34,642 bases of DNA from an uncultured Alphaproteobacteria bacterium (lineage in GTDB: Bacteria; Pseudomonadota; Alphaproteobacteria; RF32; CAG-239). A program made the position numbers and the translations under genes. The DNA is taken from positions 1 through 34,642 of the forward strand of contig CALXWC010000018.1 of assembly GCA_944392265.1 (NCBI GenBank), in the 5' to 3' direction. Shown piece after piece: positions 23,470 through 31,430 of this stretch (the first letter of the stretch is position 1; each line of letters begins with the position of its first letter). The notes under the pieces were generated by a model. That model did not search any database. It was not told the DNA's origin and was given only the letters and a program-made list of their open reading frames with translations.

Positions 23470-23550
23470 AAAACACATCCTTACAAAAATTAAACTTGAA
23501 GATACAATCGGTATATAATATAAAGACAAAAAAATAAAGGATTAAAAACA

Positions 23551-24645
23551 ATGAAAGTGGATATTTTTGATTTTGACCTCGACAAAAATTTAATTGCCAA
23601 TCAGCCGGCTGAGCCCAGAGATGAGTGCCGTTTGCTGGATTTATCAGAAGAAGATAAAATTGTAGACAGAATTTTTACCGAACTTCCCGACTTATTAAAT
23701 GAAGGGGATTGTTTGGTCTTTAACGACACCAAAGTTATTCCGGCAAAGCTTTACGGAAAACATGGTTTGGCAGAAGTTCAAGTAACCTTATATCGTCCGG
23801 TAGACGGTATAAACTGGTGGGCATTTATAAAAAACGCCAAACGCTTAAAAGAAAATGACGTTATCACATTTTACACTTCAGGCATTGCTCCCGAAAAATC
23901 TGATTTTACGGCCATTGTCATTGAAAAGAACGGAGAAGAAGGTGTCTTGCTCCAGTTTAATTGTGACCCATCTCAATTAGGACATTTATTAGAAAAATAT
24001 GGTTCAATGCCTCTTCCGCCATACATCAAAAGAGAAAAACCCGTTGTCAGCGGTGAAGATGGAATTTGGGATAAATATAATGATAAAGAAAATTATCAAA
24101 CCATTTATGCCAAACATGAAGGTGCCGTTGCAGCCCCGACTGCCGGATTACATTTCACCCAGCGCATTTTTGATGCTTTAGATAAAAAAGGAGTTAAACG
24201 TGTATTTGTAACCTTACACGTTGGCGCAGGAACATTCTTGCCCGTAAAAGCAGATGATACCAAAGACCATAAAATGCACTCTGAATATGGTGTCATAACT
24301 CAAGATGTTTGTGACATTATCAATGAAACCAAAAAATCTGGTAAAAGAGTTATTGCGGTAGGAACAACATCTTTGCGCTTGTTAGAAAGTGCAACCGATT
24401 CTCAAGGTGTTATTCATCCCTTTGCTGATGACACAAGCATATTCATTACACCGGGATATAAGTTCAAAATGTTAGATATGCTCATCACAAACTTTCATTT
24501 GCCCAAATCTACCTTATTTATGCTTGTTTGCGCCATTGCCGGCATAGATAGAATGAAAGAAGCGTATCAACACGCTATGGATGAAAAATATCACTTTTTT
24601 TCTTACGGAGACAGTTCAATAATTAAATGCATAAATAAAATTTAA
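23551..24645 (+). CDS. queA: S-adenosylmethionine:tRNA ribosyltransferase-isomerase
   Basis: 364 aa, full length. Transfers and isomerises the ribosyl moiety of AdoMet onto preQ1 in tRNA to make epoxyqueuosine. Clear family blocks: FDFDLDKNLIANQPAEPRD at the N terminus, FNDTKVIPAKLYG, TIYAKHEGAVAAPTAGLHFT, VTLHVGAGTFLPVK, VGTTSLRLLESA and ITNFHLPKSTLFMLV. AAGGA lies 11 nt before ATG. The GGDEF-like gene follows 43 bp later. Confidence 0.97.
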   Translation: MKVDIFDFDLDKNLIANQPAEPRDECRLLDLSEEDKIVDRIFTELPDLLNEGDCLVFNDTKVIPAKLYGKHGLAEVQVTLYRPVDGINWWAFIKNAKRLKENDVITFYTSGIAPEKSDFTAIVIEKNGEEGVLLQFNCDPSQLGHLLEKYGSMPLPPYIKREKPVVSGEDGIWDKYNDKENYQTIYAKHEGAVAAPTAGLHFTQRIFDALDKKGVKRVFVTLHVGAGTFLPVKADDTKDHKMHSEYGVITQDVCDIINETKKSGKRVIAVGTTSLRLLESATDSQGVIHPFADDTSIFITPGYKFKMLDMLITNFHLPKSTLFMLVCAIAGIDRMKEAYQHAMDEKYHFFSYGDSSIIKCINKI

Positions 24646-24688
24646 ACACTCTCGACTTAAAATAATAAAAAACATTAAGGAGAGCATC

Positions 24689-25864
24689 GTGAAAAAATTA
24701 AGTATCTATTGGGAAAAAATTTTTCCGCTCATAAAAAATATATTTATACCGGCAATTTTGTTCACCATAGCCCTGCTTAGTTTTTACGGCTCTCCTGATT
24801 TTTCTGCCGCAAGCCTAAAAACTTTGCACTATTCCTTTTATTTATTAAGTTTTGCAAGCTTCATGGTCTTACTTTATTTCAACCAAAGGAAACCTGCTTT
24901 TTATATTTTGCTCATGTCTTTGAGCTATATCTTGATTAACATTTTCAAAAACACATTTGGCATAGAATATACCACCACATCTTATTACATAAATTTGTGT
25001 TTTTTCTTACCGCTCAATTTGTTTTTATTCAACTTCATTCCCAACAACAAATTACTTTGCCGCACCAATGTATATTTACTCTTAGCGATTTTTGTTCAGT
25101 TTTCCATTTGTGAATTTTTGGGAAAAGAAAATTTCAAACTCAACATAACTTTGCTTGATGGTCATATCGGAGATTTAAGCATATTAGGTTTCTTGTGCTT
25201 TGCCTCAAGCTTAGTCTTATTTTTAATAAAGTCTTCAAAAGACGGAAGCATCATGCACTATGCCTTGCTTTTTACGGTTTTGAACATAATGTTTGGCATG
25301 ATATATTCATCTAATGCAACCAGTTTGACCTTGTTTTTCTCAGCATCAGCGCTCACACTTTTAATTGCGATAATTCAACACATTCATTATCACACCTACA
25401 AAGATGCTTTAACCGGACTTCCCAGCCGCAATTCATACATTATTGACTCTAACTCTTTTCCGCTTAAATACAGTCTGGGTCTTGTTAAGTTAGACAACTA
25501 TTCACAAATGCAAAATATGTTCGGCAAAAAAAACAAAGAAACACTGGTTCGTATGATAACCAATAAAATAATGGAAGAAAACGGAGAAGAAAATCTATAC
25601 CGTTATTCAGATGATGAATTTATTGTTCTGTTCAAAAATGAAAATAAAAATGAGAGCTTTGAACATTTAGAGCAAATCAGAAGAGCCATCGCCTCCGCTG
25701 AGTTTATCTTAAATGACCGCAAAAAAAGCATCAAACTAACTGTTTCTACTTGCGTTTCAGAAAAGAAAAGAAGTGATGCCAATGCCATAGAAGTACTCTA
25801 TCGCATTCGTAAAAACTTACAAAAAGCCAACGAGTTTAGCCACAATATTTCATCTAAAGTTTAA
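24689..25864 (+). CDS. Membrane protein with degenerate GGDEF domain
   Basis: 391 aa starting at GTG 24689, with AAGGAG 7 nt upstream. Six or more hydrophobic helices fill residues 18-232, forming an unrecognised membrane sensor region. The GGDEF domain begins with KDALTGLPSRNSY (238-250); the metal Asp is present in LVKLDNYSQ (D269). The active-site loop reads RYSDDEFIVLF, so the diagnostic GGDEF is SDDEF (307-311): the catalytic acids are kept, but both glycines that contact the GTP phosphates are replaced. No RxxD inhibitory site is obvious. It is more likely a GTP-binding receptor or inactive regulator than a diguanylate cyclase. Its stop overlaps the end of convergent lgt by 4 nt. Confidence 0.88.
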   Translation: MKKLSIYWEKIFPLIKNIFIPAILFTIALLSFYGSPDFSAASLKTLHYSFYLLSFASFMVLLYFNQRKPAFYILLMSLSYILINIFKNTFGIEYTTTSYYINLCFFLPLNLFLFNFIPNNKLLCRTNVYLLLAIFVQFSICEFLGKENFKLNITLLDGHIGDLSILGFLCFASSLVLFLIKSSKDGSIMHYALLFTVLNIMFGMIYSSNATSLTLFFSASALTLLIAIIQHIHYHTYKDALTGLPSRNSYIIDSNSFPLKYSLGLVKLDNYSQMQNMFGKKNKETLVRMITNKIMEENGEENLYRYSDDEFIVLFKNENKNESFEHLEQIRRAIASAEFILNDRKKSIKLTVSTCVSEKKRSDANAIEVLYRIRKNLQKANEFSHNISSKV

Positions 25865-26658
25865 GCTTTTTTAGAAGTAAAAATCTTAAACAAAACGCAG
25901 CTTCCCAAAATAATCAACGGAACGGAAAGCATCTGTCCCATTGTAAAATATGAGAAGAAATATCCGAGCTGAACATCAGGTTCTCTGAACTGCTCCATAG
26001 ATATTCTGAAAACACCATACAAAATAACAAACAAAGAAGAAACTATACCACTGTGTTCTCTGATATATTTTTTGCGCCACAACAAGTTAAGAACAACAAA
26101 CATAACTATACCTTCAAAAAAGGCCTCATAAAGCTGAGAAGGATGTCTGGGCAAATAACCTCCGTTTGGAAATTTCACAGCCCAAGGAACATCTGTTACT
26201 CTTCCCCAAAGTTCATCATTAACAAAATTAGCCAATCTGCCTAAAAACAAACCAATCGGCGCATACAAAACTATCAAATCGGTTAGGCTCAAAAATTTAT
26301 AGTTAATTTTTTTAGCAAAATACCATGCGGCCATAATCACACCCAACACACCGCCGTGAAAAGACATTCCGCCTTTCCAAACCGCAAAAATCAATAACGG
26401 ATTTTTCAAAAAAGCATCGCCGCCATAGAATAAAACATAGCCGAACCTTCCGCCCAAAACAATTCCAAGCGTTAAATAAAATACCAAATCTTCAATTTGT
26501 TCTTTTGTTAAACCAAGATTATATTTTTTTACGTTTTTTTGAATTAACAACCAACCAAAGATGATTCCAAACAAATAAGCCATTGAATACCAACGGATAG
26601 AAAGCGGACCAATAGAAAATAAAATAGGTGAAATCTGAGGAAAGTCCAAACCGTTCAT
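25861..26658 (-). CDS. lgt: Prolipoprotein diacylglyceryl transferase
   Basis: 265-aa inner-membrane enzyme that attaches diacylglycerol to the lipobox cysteine of prolipoproteins. Multi-helix protein with the Lgt signature GRLANFVNDELWGRVTD, the periplasmic HGG segment (GGMSFHGGVLGV) and PRHPSQLYEAFFEG near the C-terminal third; the conserved Arg and His are present. AGGA lies 4-5 nt before ATG. It would process the lipoproteins at 1716, 5212 and 14336. Its tail overlaps the convergent GGDEF-like gene. Confidence 0.96.
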   Translation of the reverse strand: MNGLDFPQISPILFSIGPLSIRWYSMAYLFGIIFGWLLIQKNVKKYNLGLTKEQIEDLVFYLTLGIVLGGRFGYVLFYGGDAFLKNPLLIFAVWKGGMSFHGGVLGVIMAAWYFAKKINYKFLSLTDLIVLYAPIGLFLGRLANFVNDELWGRVTDVPWAVKFPNGGYLPRHPSQLYEAFFEGIVMFVVLNLLWRKKYIREHSGIVSSLFVILYGVFRISMEQFREPDVQLGYFFSYFTMGQMLSVPLIILGSCVLFKIFTSKKA

Positions 26659-26824
26659 AACATAAAATCCTTTTCATTTTTTCAAATTGCTAAAATTATA
26701 TTAACAAAAAAAAATATATCCACATCTAAAATATAGCTAACAATTATTAAAATTGATATCCATTTGTTTTTACTTACATAATTTTTATTTTTTTTTGCAC
26801 AAAAATAATTTAGGTGGAAAACTG

Positions 26825-26876
26825 CGACTCGGAACTTGTAAACCACGACTCGGCAATGCTATCAGTGTCATATGAC
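26825..26876 (+). promoter_or_regulatory. Twin CGACTCGG boxes and a 10-bp palindrome upstream of the YbjN gene
   Basis: CGACTCGG occurs at 26825-26832 and 26846-26853, exactly 21 bp apart (two helical turns), within a GC-rich patch in otherwise A+T-rich DNA. Each contains GACTC, a GANTC site for the alphaproteobacterial CcrM methyltransferase. The palindrome GTCATATGAC follows at 26867-26876, 14 bp before the SD. Confidence 0.6.
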
Positions 26877-26899
26877 GTTAATTTTGTTTGGAGAAAAAA

Positions 26900-27400
26900 A
26901 TGAATTTGGCACAACAATACGCCCCAGATTATAACCCGATTGATTTGGTAGAAGATATTTTTTCTTCAAAATCTTTTGAATTTGAACGTCGCGCCAACAA
27001 TGAAGTTGTCATTGAAGTTCAGGGAAAATGGAACAATATGCTATTGTTTTTCTCCTGGGAGGAAAATATGCGTTGTTTACATCTATCCTGCTTAATGGAC
27101 ATCAAAAGCACCATTGAAGACAGAAGCAAAATTTTTGAACTTATGGCTCTTGCCAATGAAGATTTATGGTTAGGACATTTCTCCTATTGGACAGAGCAAA
27201 ATATGCCCGTATTCAAACATGCCATATTATTAACCGATGAAAATGAAACTATTTTAAATCAAAAAATTTCTCAAGTAATTGATATTGCTATTAAAGAATG
27301 TGAAAGATTATACCCCGTATTCAAGGTTGTTTTAACCAAAGGAATGGATCCCAAACAGGCCTTATACCCCATGATGATGGAAACTTTAGGCCAAGCTTAA
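26900..27400 (+). CDS. YbjN-domain protein
   Basis: 166-aa cytosolic protein of the YbjN type (alphaproteobacterial branch): NPIDLVEDIFSSKSFEFERR at the start, a central EVQGKWNNMLLFFSWEENMRCLHLSCLMD strand region and a C-terminal helix with AIKECERLYPVFK, ending in the conserved ALYPMMMETLGQA. The fold resembles type III secretion chaperones; molecular function is unknown. ATG 26900 is set by GGAG with a 6-nt spacer; an in-frame TTG at 26888 overlaps that SD. The upstream region carries twin CGACTCGG boxes. Confidence 0.87.
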   Translation: MNLAQQYAPDYNPIDLVEDIFSSKSFEFERRANNEVVIEVQGKWNNMLLFFSWEENMRCLHLSCLMDIKSTIEDRSKIFELMALANEDLWLGHFSYWTEQNMPVFKHAILLTDENETILNQKISQVIDIAIKECERLYPVFKVVLTKGMDPKQALYPMMMETLGQA

Positions 27401-27410
27401 AAAAAATAAA

Positions 27411-27447
27411 AAAAGGAAAGGAACCTTGTTAAGATGCCTTCCCTTTT
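27411..27447 (-). terminator. Terminator on the minus strand after the 64-aa ORF
   Basis: On the minus strand AAAAGGGAAGG pairs with CCTTTCCTTTT (one G-T wobble), followed by a long T-rich run (complement of 27398-27410). On the plus strand the wobble becomes an A-C mismatch and the T-run is only four, so the minus strand is the better reading. Confidence 0.7.
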
Positions 27448-27452
27448 CAAAC

Positions 27453-27647
27453 TTACTTCCCGCGAACACCTTTTCGATATTTATGTGCCTTTTTATCATA
27501 ACTGGCACGATAACAACGCTCTCTCATCTCGACATATCTGCGTTTTTTGGCTATTGTCGGTGGCAAAAAAACAAATCGTTGAATTCCTAAATTAAGACTT
27601 TCGAAGATAAACAATAGACGAAGTCTAAGCATATTCAAAGCATTCAT
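27453..27647 (-). CDS. Small very basic protein or RNA gene, unknown
   Basis: 64-codon ORF from ATG 27647. The N-terminal third is hydrophobic (LRLRLLFIFESLNLGI); the C-terminal half is strongly basic (AKKRRYVEMRERCYRASYDK, then KAHKYRKGVRGK). No SD precedes the ATG, so translation is doubtful. Support for a transcript is better: a consensus -35 TTGACA with a CTTAAT -10 lies upstream and a terminator follows the stop by 5 bp, both on this strand. It may be a small RNA-binding or ribosome-associated protein, or a non-coding RNA. Confidence 0.45.
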   Translation of the reverse strand: MNALNMLRLRLLFIFESLNLGIQRFVFLPPTIAKKRRYVEMRERCYRASYDKKAHKYRKGVRGK

Positions 27648-27694
27648 GGTAAAAAAATTTAATAATTAAACAAAATAAAATAAAACTCCTATTT

Positions 27695-27722
27695 ATTAAG
27701 GCAGAAAAAAATATAATGTCAA
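27695..27722 (-). promoter_or_regulatory. Promoter for the small minus-strand unit
   Basis: Minus strand: TTGACA (27722 to 27717), 16-nt spacer, CTTAAT (27700 to 27695). Predicted start near 27688. It lies just beyond the terminator of the upstream acyl carrier protein gene, so the unit would be independent. Confidence 0.45.
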
Positions 27723-27730
27723 TAAGGCAC

Positions 27731-27763
27731 AAAAAAAGCCTCCGATTTCGGAAGCTTTTTTTT
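27731..27763 (-). terminator. Terminator after the second acyl carrier protein gene
   Basis: Minus strand: AAAAAGCTTCCGA pairs with TCGGAGGCTTTTT (one G-T wobble), ending in a T-run; 4 bp beyond the stop of the gene at 27768. Confidence 0.88.
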
Positions 27764-27767
27764 CTAA

Positions 27768-28004
27768 CTACTTTTGTGCCGTTAACTCATAGATGTAATC
27801 AGCCAGTTCTACGGGCGTTACATCAGCAATTTCATAATCATCGGGAAAAAGGATATTAAACTCTTTTTCACAAAGCATCAGCATATCCACACGGTCCAGA
27901 CTATCATACGCGTTGTCATAGAACGTTTCATTTTCGGATAATGCCATTGTATACATCGTCTTAGACAAGGTTTGAATTTTTTCTAAAATTTCACTCTTTT
28001 CCAT
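27768..28004 (-). CDS. Acyl carrier protein-like protein (second ACP)
   Basis: 78-aa acidic helical protein with YDSLDRVDMLMLCEKEF: Ser35 in the DSL motif is the expected phosphopantetheine site. Helix I (EILEKIQTLSKTM) and helix III/IV (TPVELADYIYELT) fit the ACP fold, but it is far from AcpP (32820), which has [10 protein letters not shown]. It may carry a special acyl or other thioester group. No synthase or ligase gene adjoins it. ATG 28004 has no SD, only an A/T-rich leader. Monocistronic with its own terminator. Confidence 0.85.
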   Translation of the reverse strand: MEKSEILEKIQTLSKTMYTMALSENETFYDNAYDSLDRVDMLMLCEKEFNILFPDDYEIADVTPVELADYIYELTAQK

Positions 28005-28088
28005 AATAAAATTTTTTAAGTTAATAATAGGTCAGTAATTTTAAATTACTCAAAGAATAAAACTTCAGAGACATATGTCAAGAAAAAA

Positions 28089-29042
28089 TCACTTCGAAAT
28101 TTTTTTAACCCAATTTTTTACATTTTTATTATGTTCGGAAAGGCTTTTAGAAAAGTTATGACCGCCATCTCCCGTTGCCACAAAATAAAGATAATCAGTT
28201 TCAGCCGGATGAGCAGCCGCCATAATTGAATCTTTTCCGGGGTTGCAAATCGGTGCCGGAGGCAAGCCATAATATTTATAAGTATTATAAGGGCTATCCA
28301 CTTGCAAATCTTTTTTCTTCAAAGATCTACCTAAATCAGACTTTCCTTGAGTAAGAGCAAAAATAACGGTCGGATCTGTTTGGAGTTTCATTCCTTTTTT
28401 TAAGCGATTAACAAAGACAGAAGCAACCATGGCTCTTTCTTGCGGTACGCCTGTTTCTTTCTCAATAATGGAAGCCAAAACAAGTAACTCTTGTTTATTT
28501 TTTATCGGCAAAGACAAATCTCGCATATTCCAAGCTTCATCAAGCACTTTTTGCATATCATTTTTTGCTTCCATAACAATTTTTCTGCGTTCTGTTCCAA
28601 ACGGAAACGTGTATGTTTCTGGCAGAAGAGTTCCCTGCTCTCCATCAATAATCAGTTCACCGCTTAAATATGGATTTTCATTTAAGATTTGCGCAATTTC
28701 ATTATTAGTCAAACCTTCCGGCAACGTGATTTTTCGATAAAACACATCACCTTTAGCAATTTTTTGCATCACATTCCATAAAGAAATCTGAGGCTCAAAC
28801 TCATATTCTCCGGCACGCAATTTTTGAGCCGTTCCGGAAAGTCTGGAAATCAATTTAAACAAAAGAGCATGATTAATCACGCCTTCTCGTTGCAAACCAT
28901 CTGCCAACATAGAAAGCGATGTTCCTCTCTCAACCCTGATATAAGCAGTTTGTGTTAAAGGTCCGGCATTAACACACCACACATAAATCTGCAACAAAAA
29001 TAAACCGCCTAGGATAACAAGGATTCCCAAAATTTTTTTCAT
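28089..29042 (-). CDS. mltG: Endolytic murein transglycosylase MltG
   Basis: 317 aa. One N-terminal membrane helix (about residues 4-21), a LysM-like segment, then the YceG/MltG catalytic domain with TLPEG, LLPETYTFPFG, and the signature LASIIEKETG in which Glu194 aligns with E. coli Glu218; LQTDPTVIFAL, SPYNTYKYYGLPPAPICNPG and AAHPAETDYLYFV complete the family pattern. It cleaves nascent glycan strands at the inner membrane and helps set their length. In many Alphaproteobacteria it follows fabF directly; here a 700-aa gene lies between. Confidence 0.96.
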   Translation of the reverse strand: MKKILGILVILGGLFLLQIYVWCVNAGPLTQTAYIRVERGTSLSMLADGLQREGVINHALLFKLISRLSGTAQKLRAGEYEFEPQISLWNVMQKIAKGDVFYRKITLPEGLTNNEIAQILNENPYLSGELIIDGEQGTLLPETYTFPFGTERRKIVMEAKNDMQKVLDEAWNMRDLSLPIKNKQELLVLASIIEKETGVPQERAMVASVFVNRLKKGMKLQTDPTVIFALTQGKSDLGRSLKKKDLQVDSPYNTYKYYGLPPAPICNPGKDSIMAAAHPAETDYLYFVATGDGGHNFSKSLSEHNKNVKNWVKKISK

Positions 29043-29150
29043 AAAATATCTCCACCAATACCGAAGATAAACCTACCCTTAAGAAAAAAGAGAGTCAATA
29101 ACAGAAAAATATATCCAAAGATTGAGAATATTTTCTTTTCCAAATAAGAA

Positions 29151-29179
29151 TTGTTTTTCTTATAAAATTATGCTATTAT
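29151..29179 (+). promoter_or_regulatory. Promoter of the 700-aa coiled-coil gene
   Basis: TTGTTT (29151-29156), 17-nt spacer, TATTAT (29174-29179) preceded by TGC, an extended -10. Start would be near 29186, giving a ~30-nt leader of CAA/TAA-like repeats with little structure, favourable for ribosome loading, before AGGA and ATG 29217. Confidence 0.6.
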
Positions 29180-29216
29180 CAACAACATAACAACAACAAT
29201 AACAGGACGTTTGACC

Positions 29217-31319
29217 ATGGCTGATAAAATATTTTACAAAAACCAAGAAAGAGAAATTGTAGACACGGTTACTTCAGAAAATTTTTCAGATTTCAAAAAT
29301 TTTATCAAAGAAACCTCAGAGCAAAACAAATTAAATTCACAACCACAATATAACGTATTTCCAATGGAAATTGCCGATGATGTCAATTTAGAAAGTTTTT
29401 TTGATAAAAACATGACTCCGGAAAATCAAAAATGCATGGAATATTTTCTTACACATAGCTTATCAATGCATTGCTCAGAAACCAATCGTAGCCAACTCCT
29501 AAATATGTCTGAAAAAAATCCTCAATTTGTATATGGTGTTTTTCTATATGCCGGAAACCAACACGTCAGCTCTTATGAATTTCTAATGAAGGGATTAGAA
29601 GAAAGATCTATGTTGGATAACCTCAAACTTTTTGATTATGCCGCCACCAGCGATAGAAACTATTTTTGGAATTTACTTGGAACCAAAGAACCGGTCAAGC
29701 ATTTAACCAGAACACAATTAGATATTTTATCCCGTTGGGAAAATGCCAATCATTCATCTATGATAATTAGCTACAATCAAAATCTTATAGAAAGCGGTAT
29801 TTTGCTCAATTGTGATAATTTACCAGCTGAATGGCGAAAAAAAGTTAACAAAGAAGCCATTACGCATCATAAACAAGAAACCTCATGGACCAATTTGGAT
29901 AGCAAGTTTATGGATAAAGACTTCTTAAAAGACATATTCAAAGATGATCGTATCTATCGTCGCCACCCAATCGGACCATCTAAAGATGCTAAAACACAAA
30001 AAGAAAAAAATGTTGGAATTCTTCCGCAATATTACAAAAATCTTCGTAAGGCTCTTATGGAAGCATCTAAAAACATGCCTAGCCACGATGCATACAACTA
30101 TGGCAAAGAACTCACATTAAATCAACGCTATCAAAATTTACTCAAAGAAATTATGGGGCCGTACTATGAGGTAGAAAAAAATCCACGCTCCCTTTTGTAT
30201 GAAGTTTATCTAGAAACTGCACAAAAAGATATTATGGATGGACGAGCTCAAGATTTAAGTTCAAACGCCATAATAAATGTTTTGAAAGAAGATAAAGGTA
30301 ACCATTACCTTAGAAAAATTCCAAGCAAAGTTTTAACAAGTAAAAATATCAAACTTGATTATACAAAAGGAAGTTTTGAAGAGCTTCAAAATCTGGAAGA
30401 CTTGAAAGAATATCAATTATCAAATTTGGCAAATAAAAGCGCAAAAATCATGAATCGCCAAGAAAAAGATAAAATTGTTCAAACCTTATCCGATAAAGTC
30501 GAACAAAAAGAACAAAACCTTCAATATTTAAATGAAGAACTAAAACAAAAACAAAAAGAAGAAGAAAAACTCAAAGAGTTCGGACAAGATGTTTTTGCCA
30601 TAGGCAAGTGCCGTGAAATTATCAAAAAAACGCAAAATCTTTATTCCGATATCAAAAGAAACTTCAAAGATGGAGAAGCAAACAAACAAGAGGCAGAAGT
30701 TTTGAGTAAAGACAAAATTGAAAATCTGATCGCTCAAGCTTTGCAAGGAAAAGATGTTTCAATAGATGTCCCGACACAAAAATCGTTGCCGCTTTTGTTT
30801 GGTCGTAAAGAAGAGCAAGAAAGAAGAGAAAACTTATCTGCAAGCATTTCTAAAATGAATGAGTTTTTATCTCATCTTTCAACAGAAAAAAATAAATATC
30901 TTCAAGATTATGTTGGTGAAATTTTAAATCCCCAAACTTTAGAAGATGCTCATGCTAAAGAAAAAGAAAAGAATAAGATTTATCAAGTATGTCTAAATAA
31001 TTTTTACAATTACTGGAACACCAGAGGCGTAGAACAACAGGCTCAAGAAACGACCAATAGTTTACGCATGGTGCAAGAAGCCAAAGATAAAATCATAAAA
31101 CGTAAAAATGCTATCAAAAAATTGGCAAAAGATAATGTTTCTATAGATGAAGGAGAAAAATTACAAGATGTCAGCAAATTAACGGGAGAAGAAAAACACA
31201 AAGCTCGTGCCGCCAATAAAAAACGCGGTAAAGATAAGCTGGCAGAAAAAGCAAGAATTGCCAAAGAGCAAGACTTAAAAGTGTTACGAGCCAGAAAGCT
31301 TGATGAAATCGAACGTTAA
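29217..31319 (+). CDS. Large cytosolic coiled-coil protein, unknown function (700 aa)
   Basis: 700 aa from ATG 29217, with AGGA 9 nt upstream; an in-frame TTG at 29211 is less likely. No signal peptide or membrane helix. The first ~400 residues are mixed and aromatic-rich (for example SWTNLDSKFMDKDFLKDIF, NVGILPQYYKNLRKALMEA). Residues about 410-500 form a Lys/Glu/Gln coiled coil (DKIVQTLSDKVEQKEQN, LNEELKQKQKEEEKLKEF), a second helical region spans about 540-640, and the C terminus is highly basic (KARAANKKRGKDKLAEKARI). I recognise no catalytic motif. Strong-looking promoter and terminator make it a self-contained unit inserted between fabF and mltG on the opposite strand. Candidate roles such as a secreted effector or cytoskeletal protein are inference only. 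Confidence 0.88.
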   Translation: MADKIFYKNQEREIVDTVTSENFSDFKNFIKETSEQNKLNSQPQYNVFPMEIADDVNLESFFDKNMTPENQKCMEYFLTHSLSMHCSETNRSQLLNMSEKNPQFVYGVFLYAGNQHVSSYEFLMKGLEERSMLDNLKLFDYAATSDRNYFWNLLGTKEPVKHLTRTQLDILSRWENANHSSMIISYNQNLIESGILLNCDNLPAEWRKKVNKEAITHHKQETSWTNLDSKFMDKDFLKDIFKDDRIYRRHPIGPSKDAKTQKEKNVGILPQYYKNLRKALMEASKNMPSHDAYNYGKELTLNQRYQNLLKEIMGPYYEVEKNPRSLLYEVYLETAQKDIMDGRAQDLSSNAIINVLKEDKGNHYLRKIPSKVLTSKNIKLDYTKGSFEELQNLEDLKEYQLSNLANKSAKIMNRQEKDKIVQTLSDKVEQKEQNLQYLNEELKQKQKEEEKLKEFGQDVFAIGKCREIIKKTQNLYSDIKRNFKDGEANKQEAEVLSKDKIENLIAQALQGKDVSIDVPTQKSLPLLFGRKEEQERRENLSASISKMNEFLSHLSTEKNKYLQDYVGEILNPQTLEDAHAKEKEKNKIYQVCLNNFYNYWNTRGVEQQAQETTNSLRMVQEAKDKIIKRKNAIKKLAKDNVSIDEGEKLQDVSKLTGEEKHKARAANKKRGKDKLAEKARIAKEQDLKVLRARKLDEIER

Positions 31320-31330
31320 TTATCAATAAT

Positions 31331-31364
31331 AAAAAAAGGCTTTCTATATTTGAAAGCCTTTTTT
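31331..31364 (+). terminator. Terminator after the 700-aa gene
   Basis: A7 then GGCTTTC pairs with GAAAGCC around a 7-nt loop, followed by six T's; 11 bp past the stop. Confidence 0.92.
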
Positions 31365-31381
31365 ATTTCTTCTTTTCTAAC

Positions 31382-31416
31382 AAAAAAAAGCACTGCTTGA
31401 AAAGGCAGTGCTTTTT
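31382..31416 (-). terminator. Terminator after fabF
   Basis: AAAAAGCACTGC pairs with GCAGTGCTTTTT; on the minus strand the stem is followed by a run of T's (complement of 31382-31389). It lies 14 bp beyond the fabF stop, back to back with the preceding terminator. Confidence 0.9.
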
Positions 31417-31430
31417 ATAAAATCTATAAA

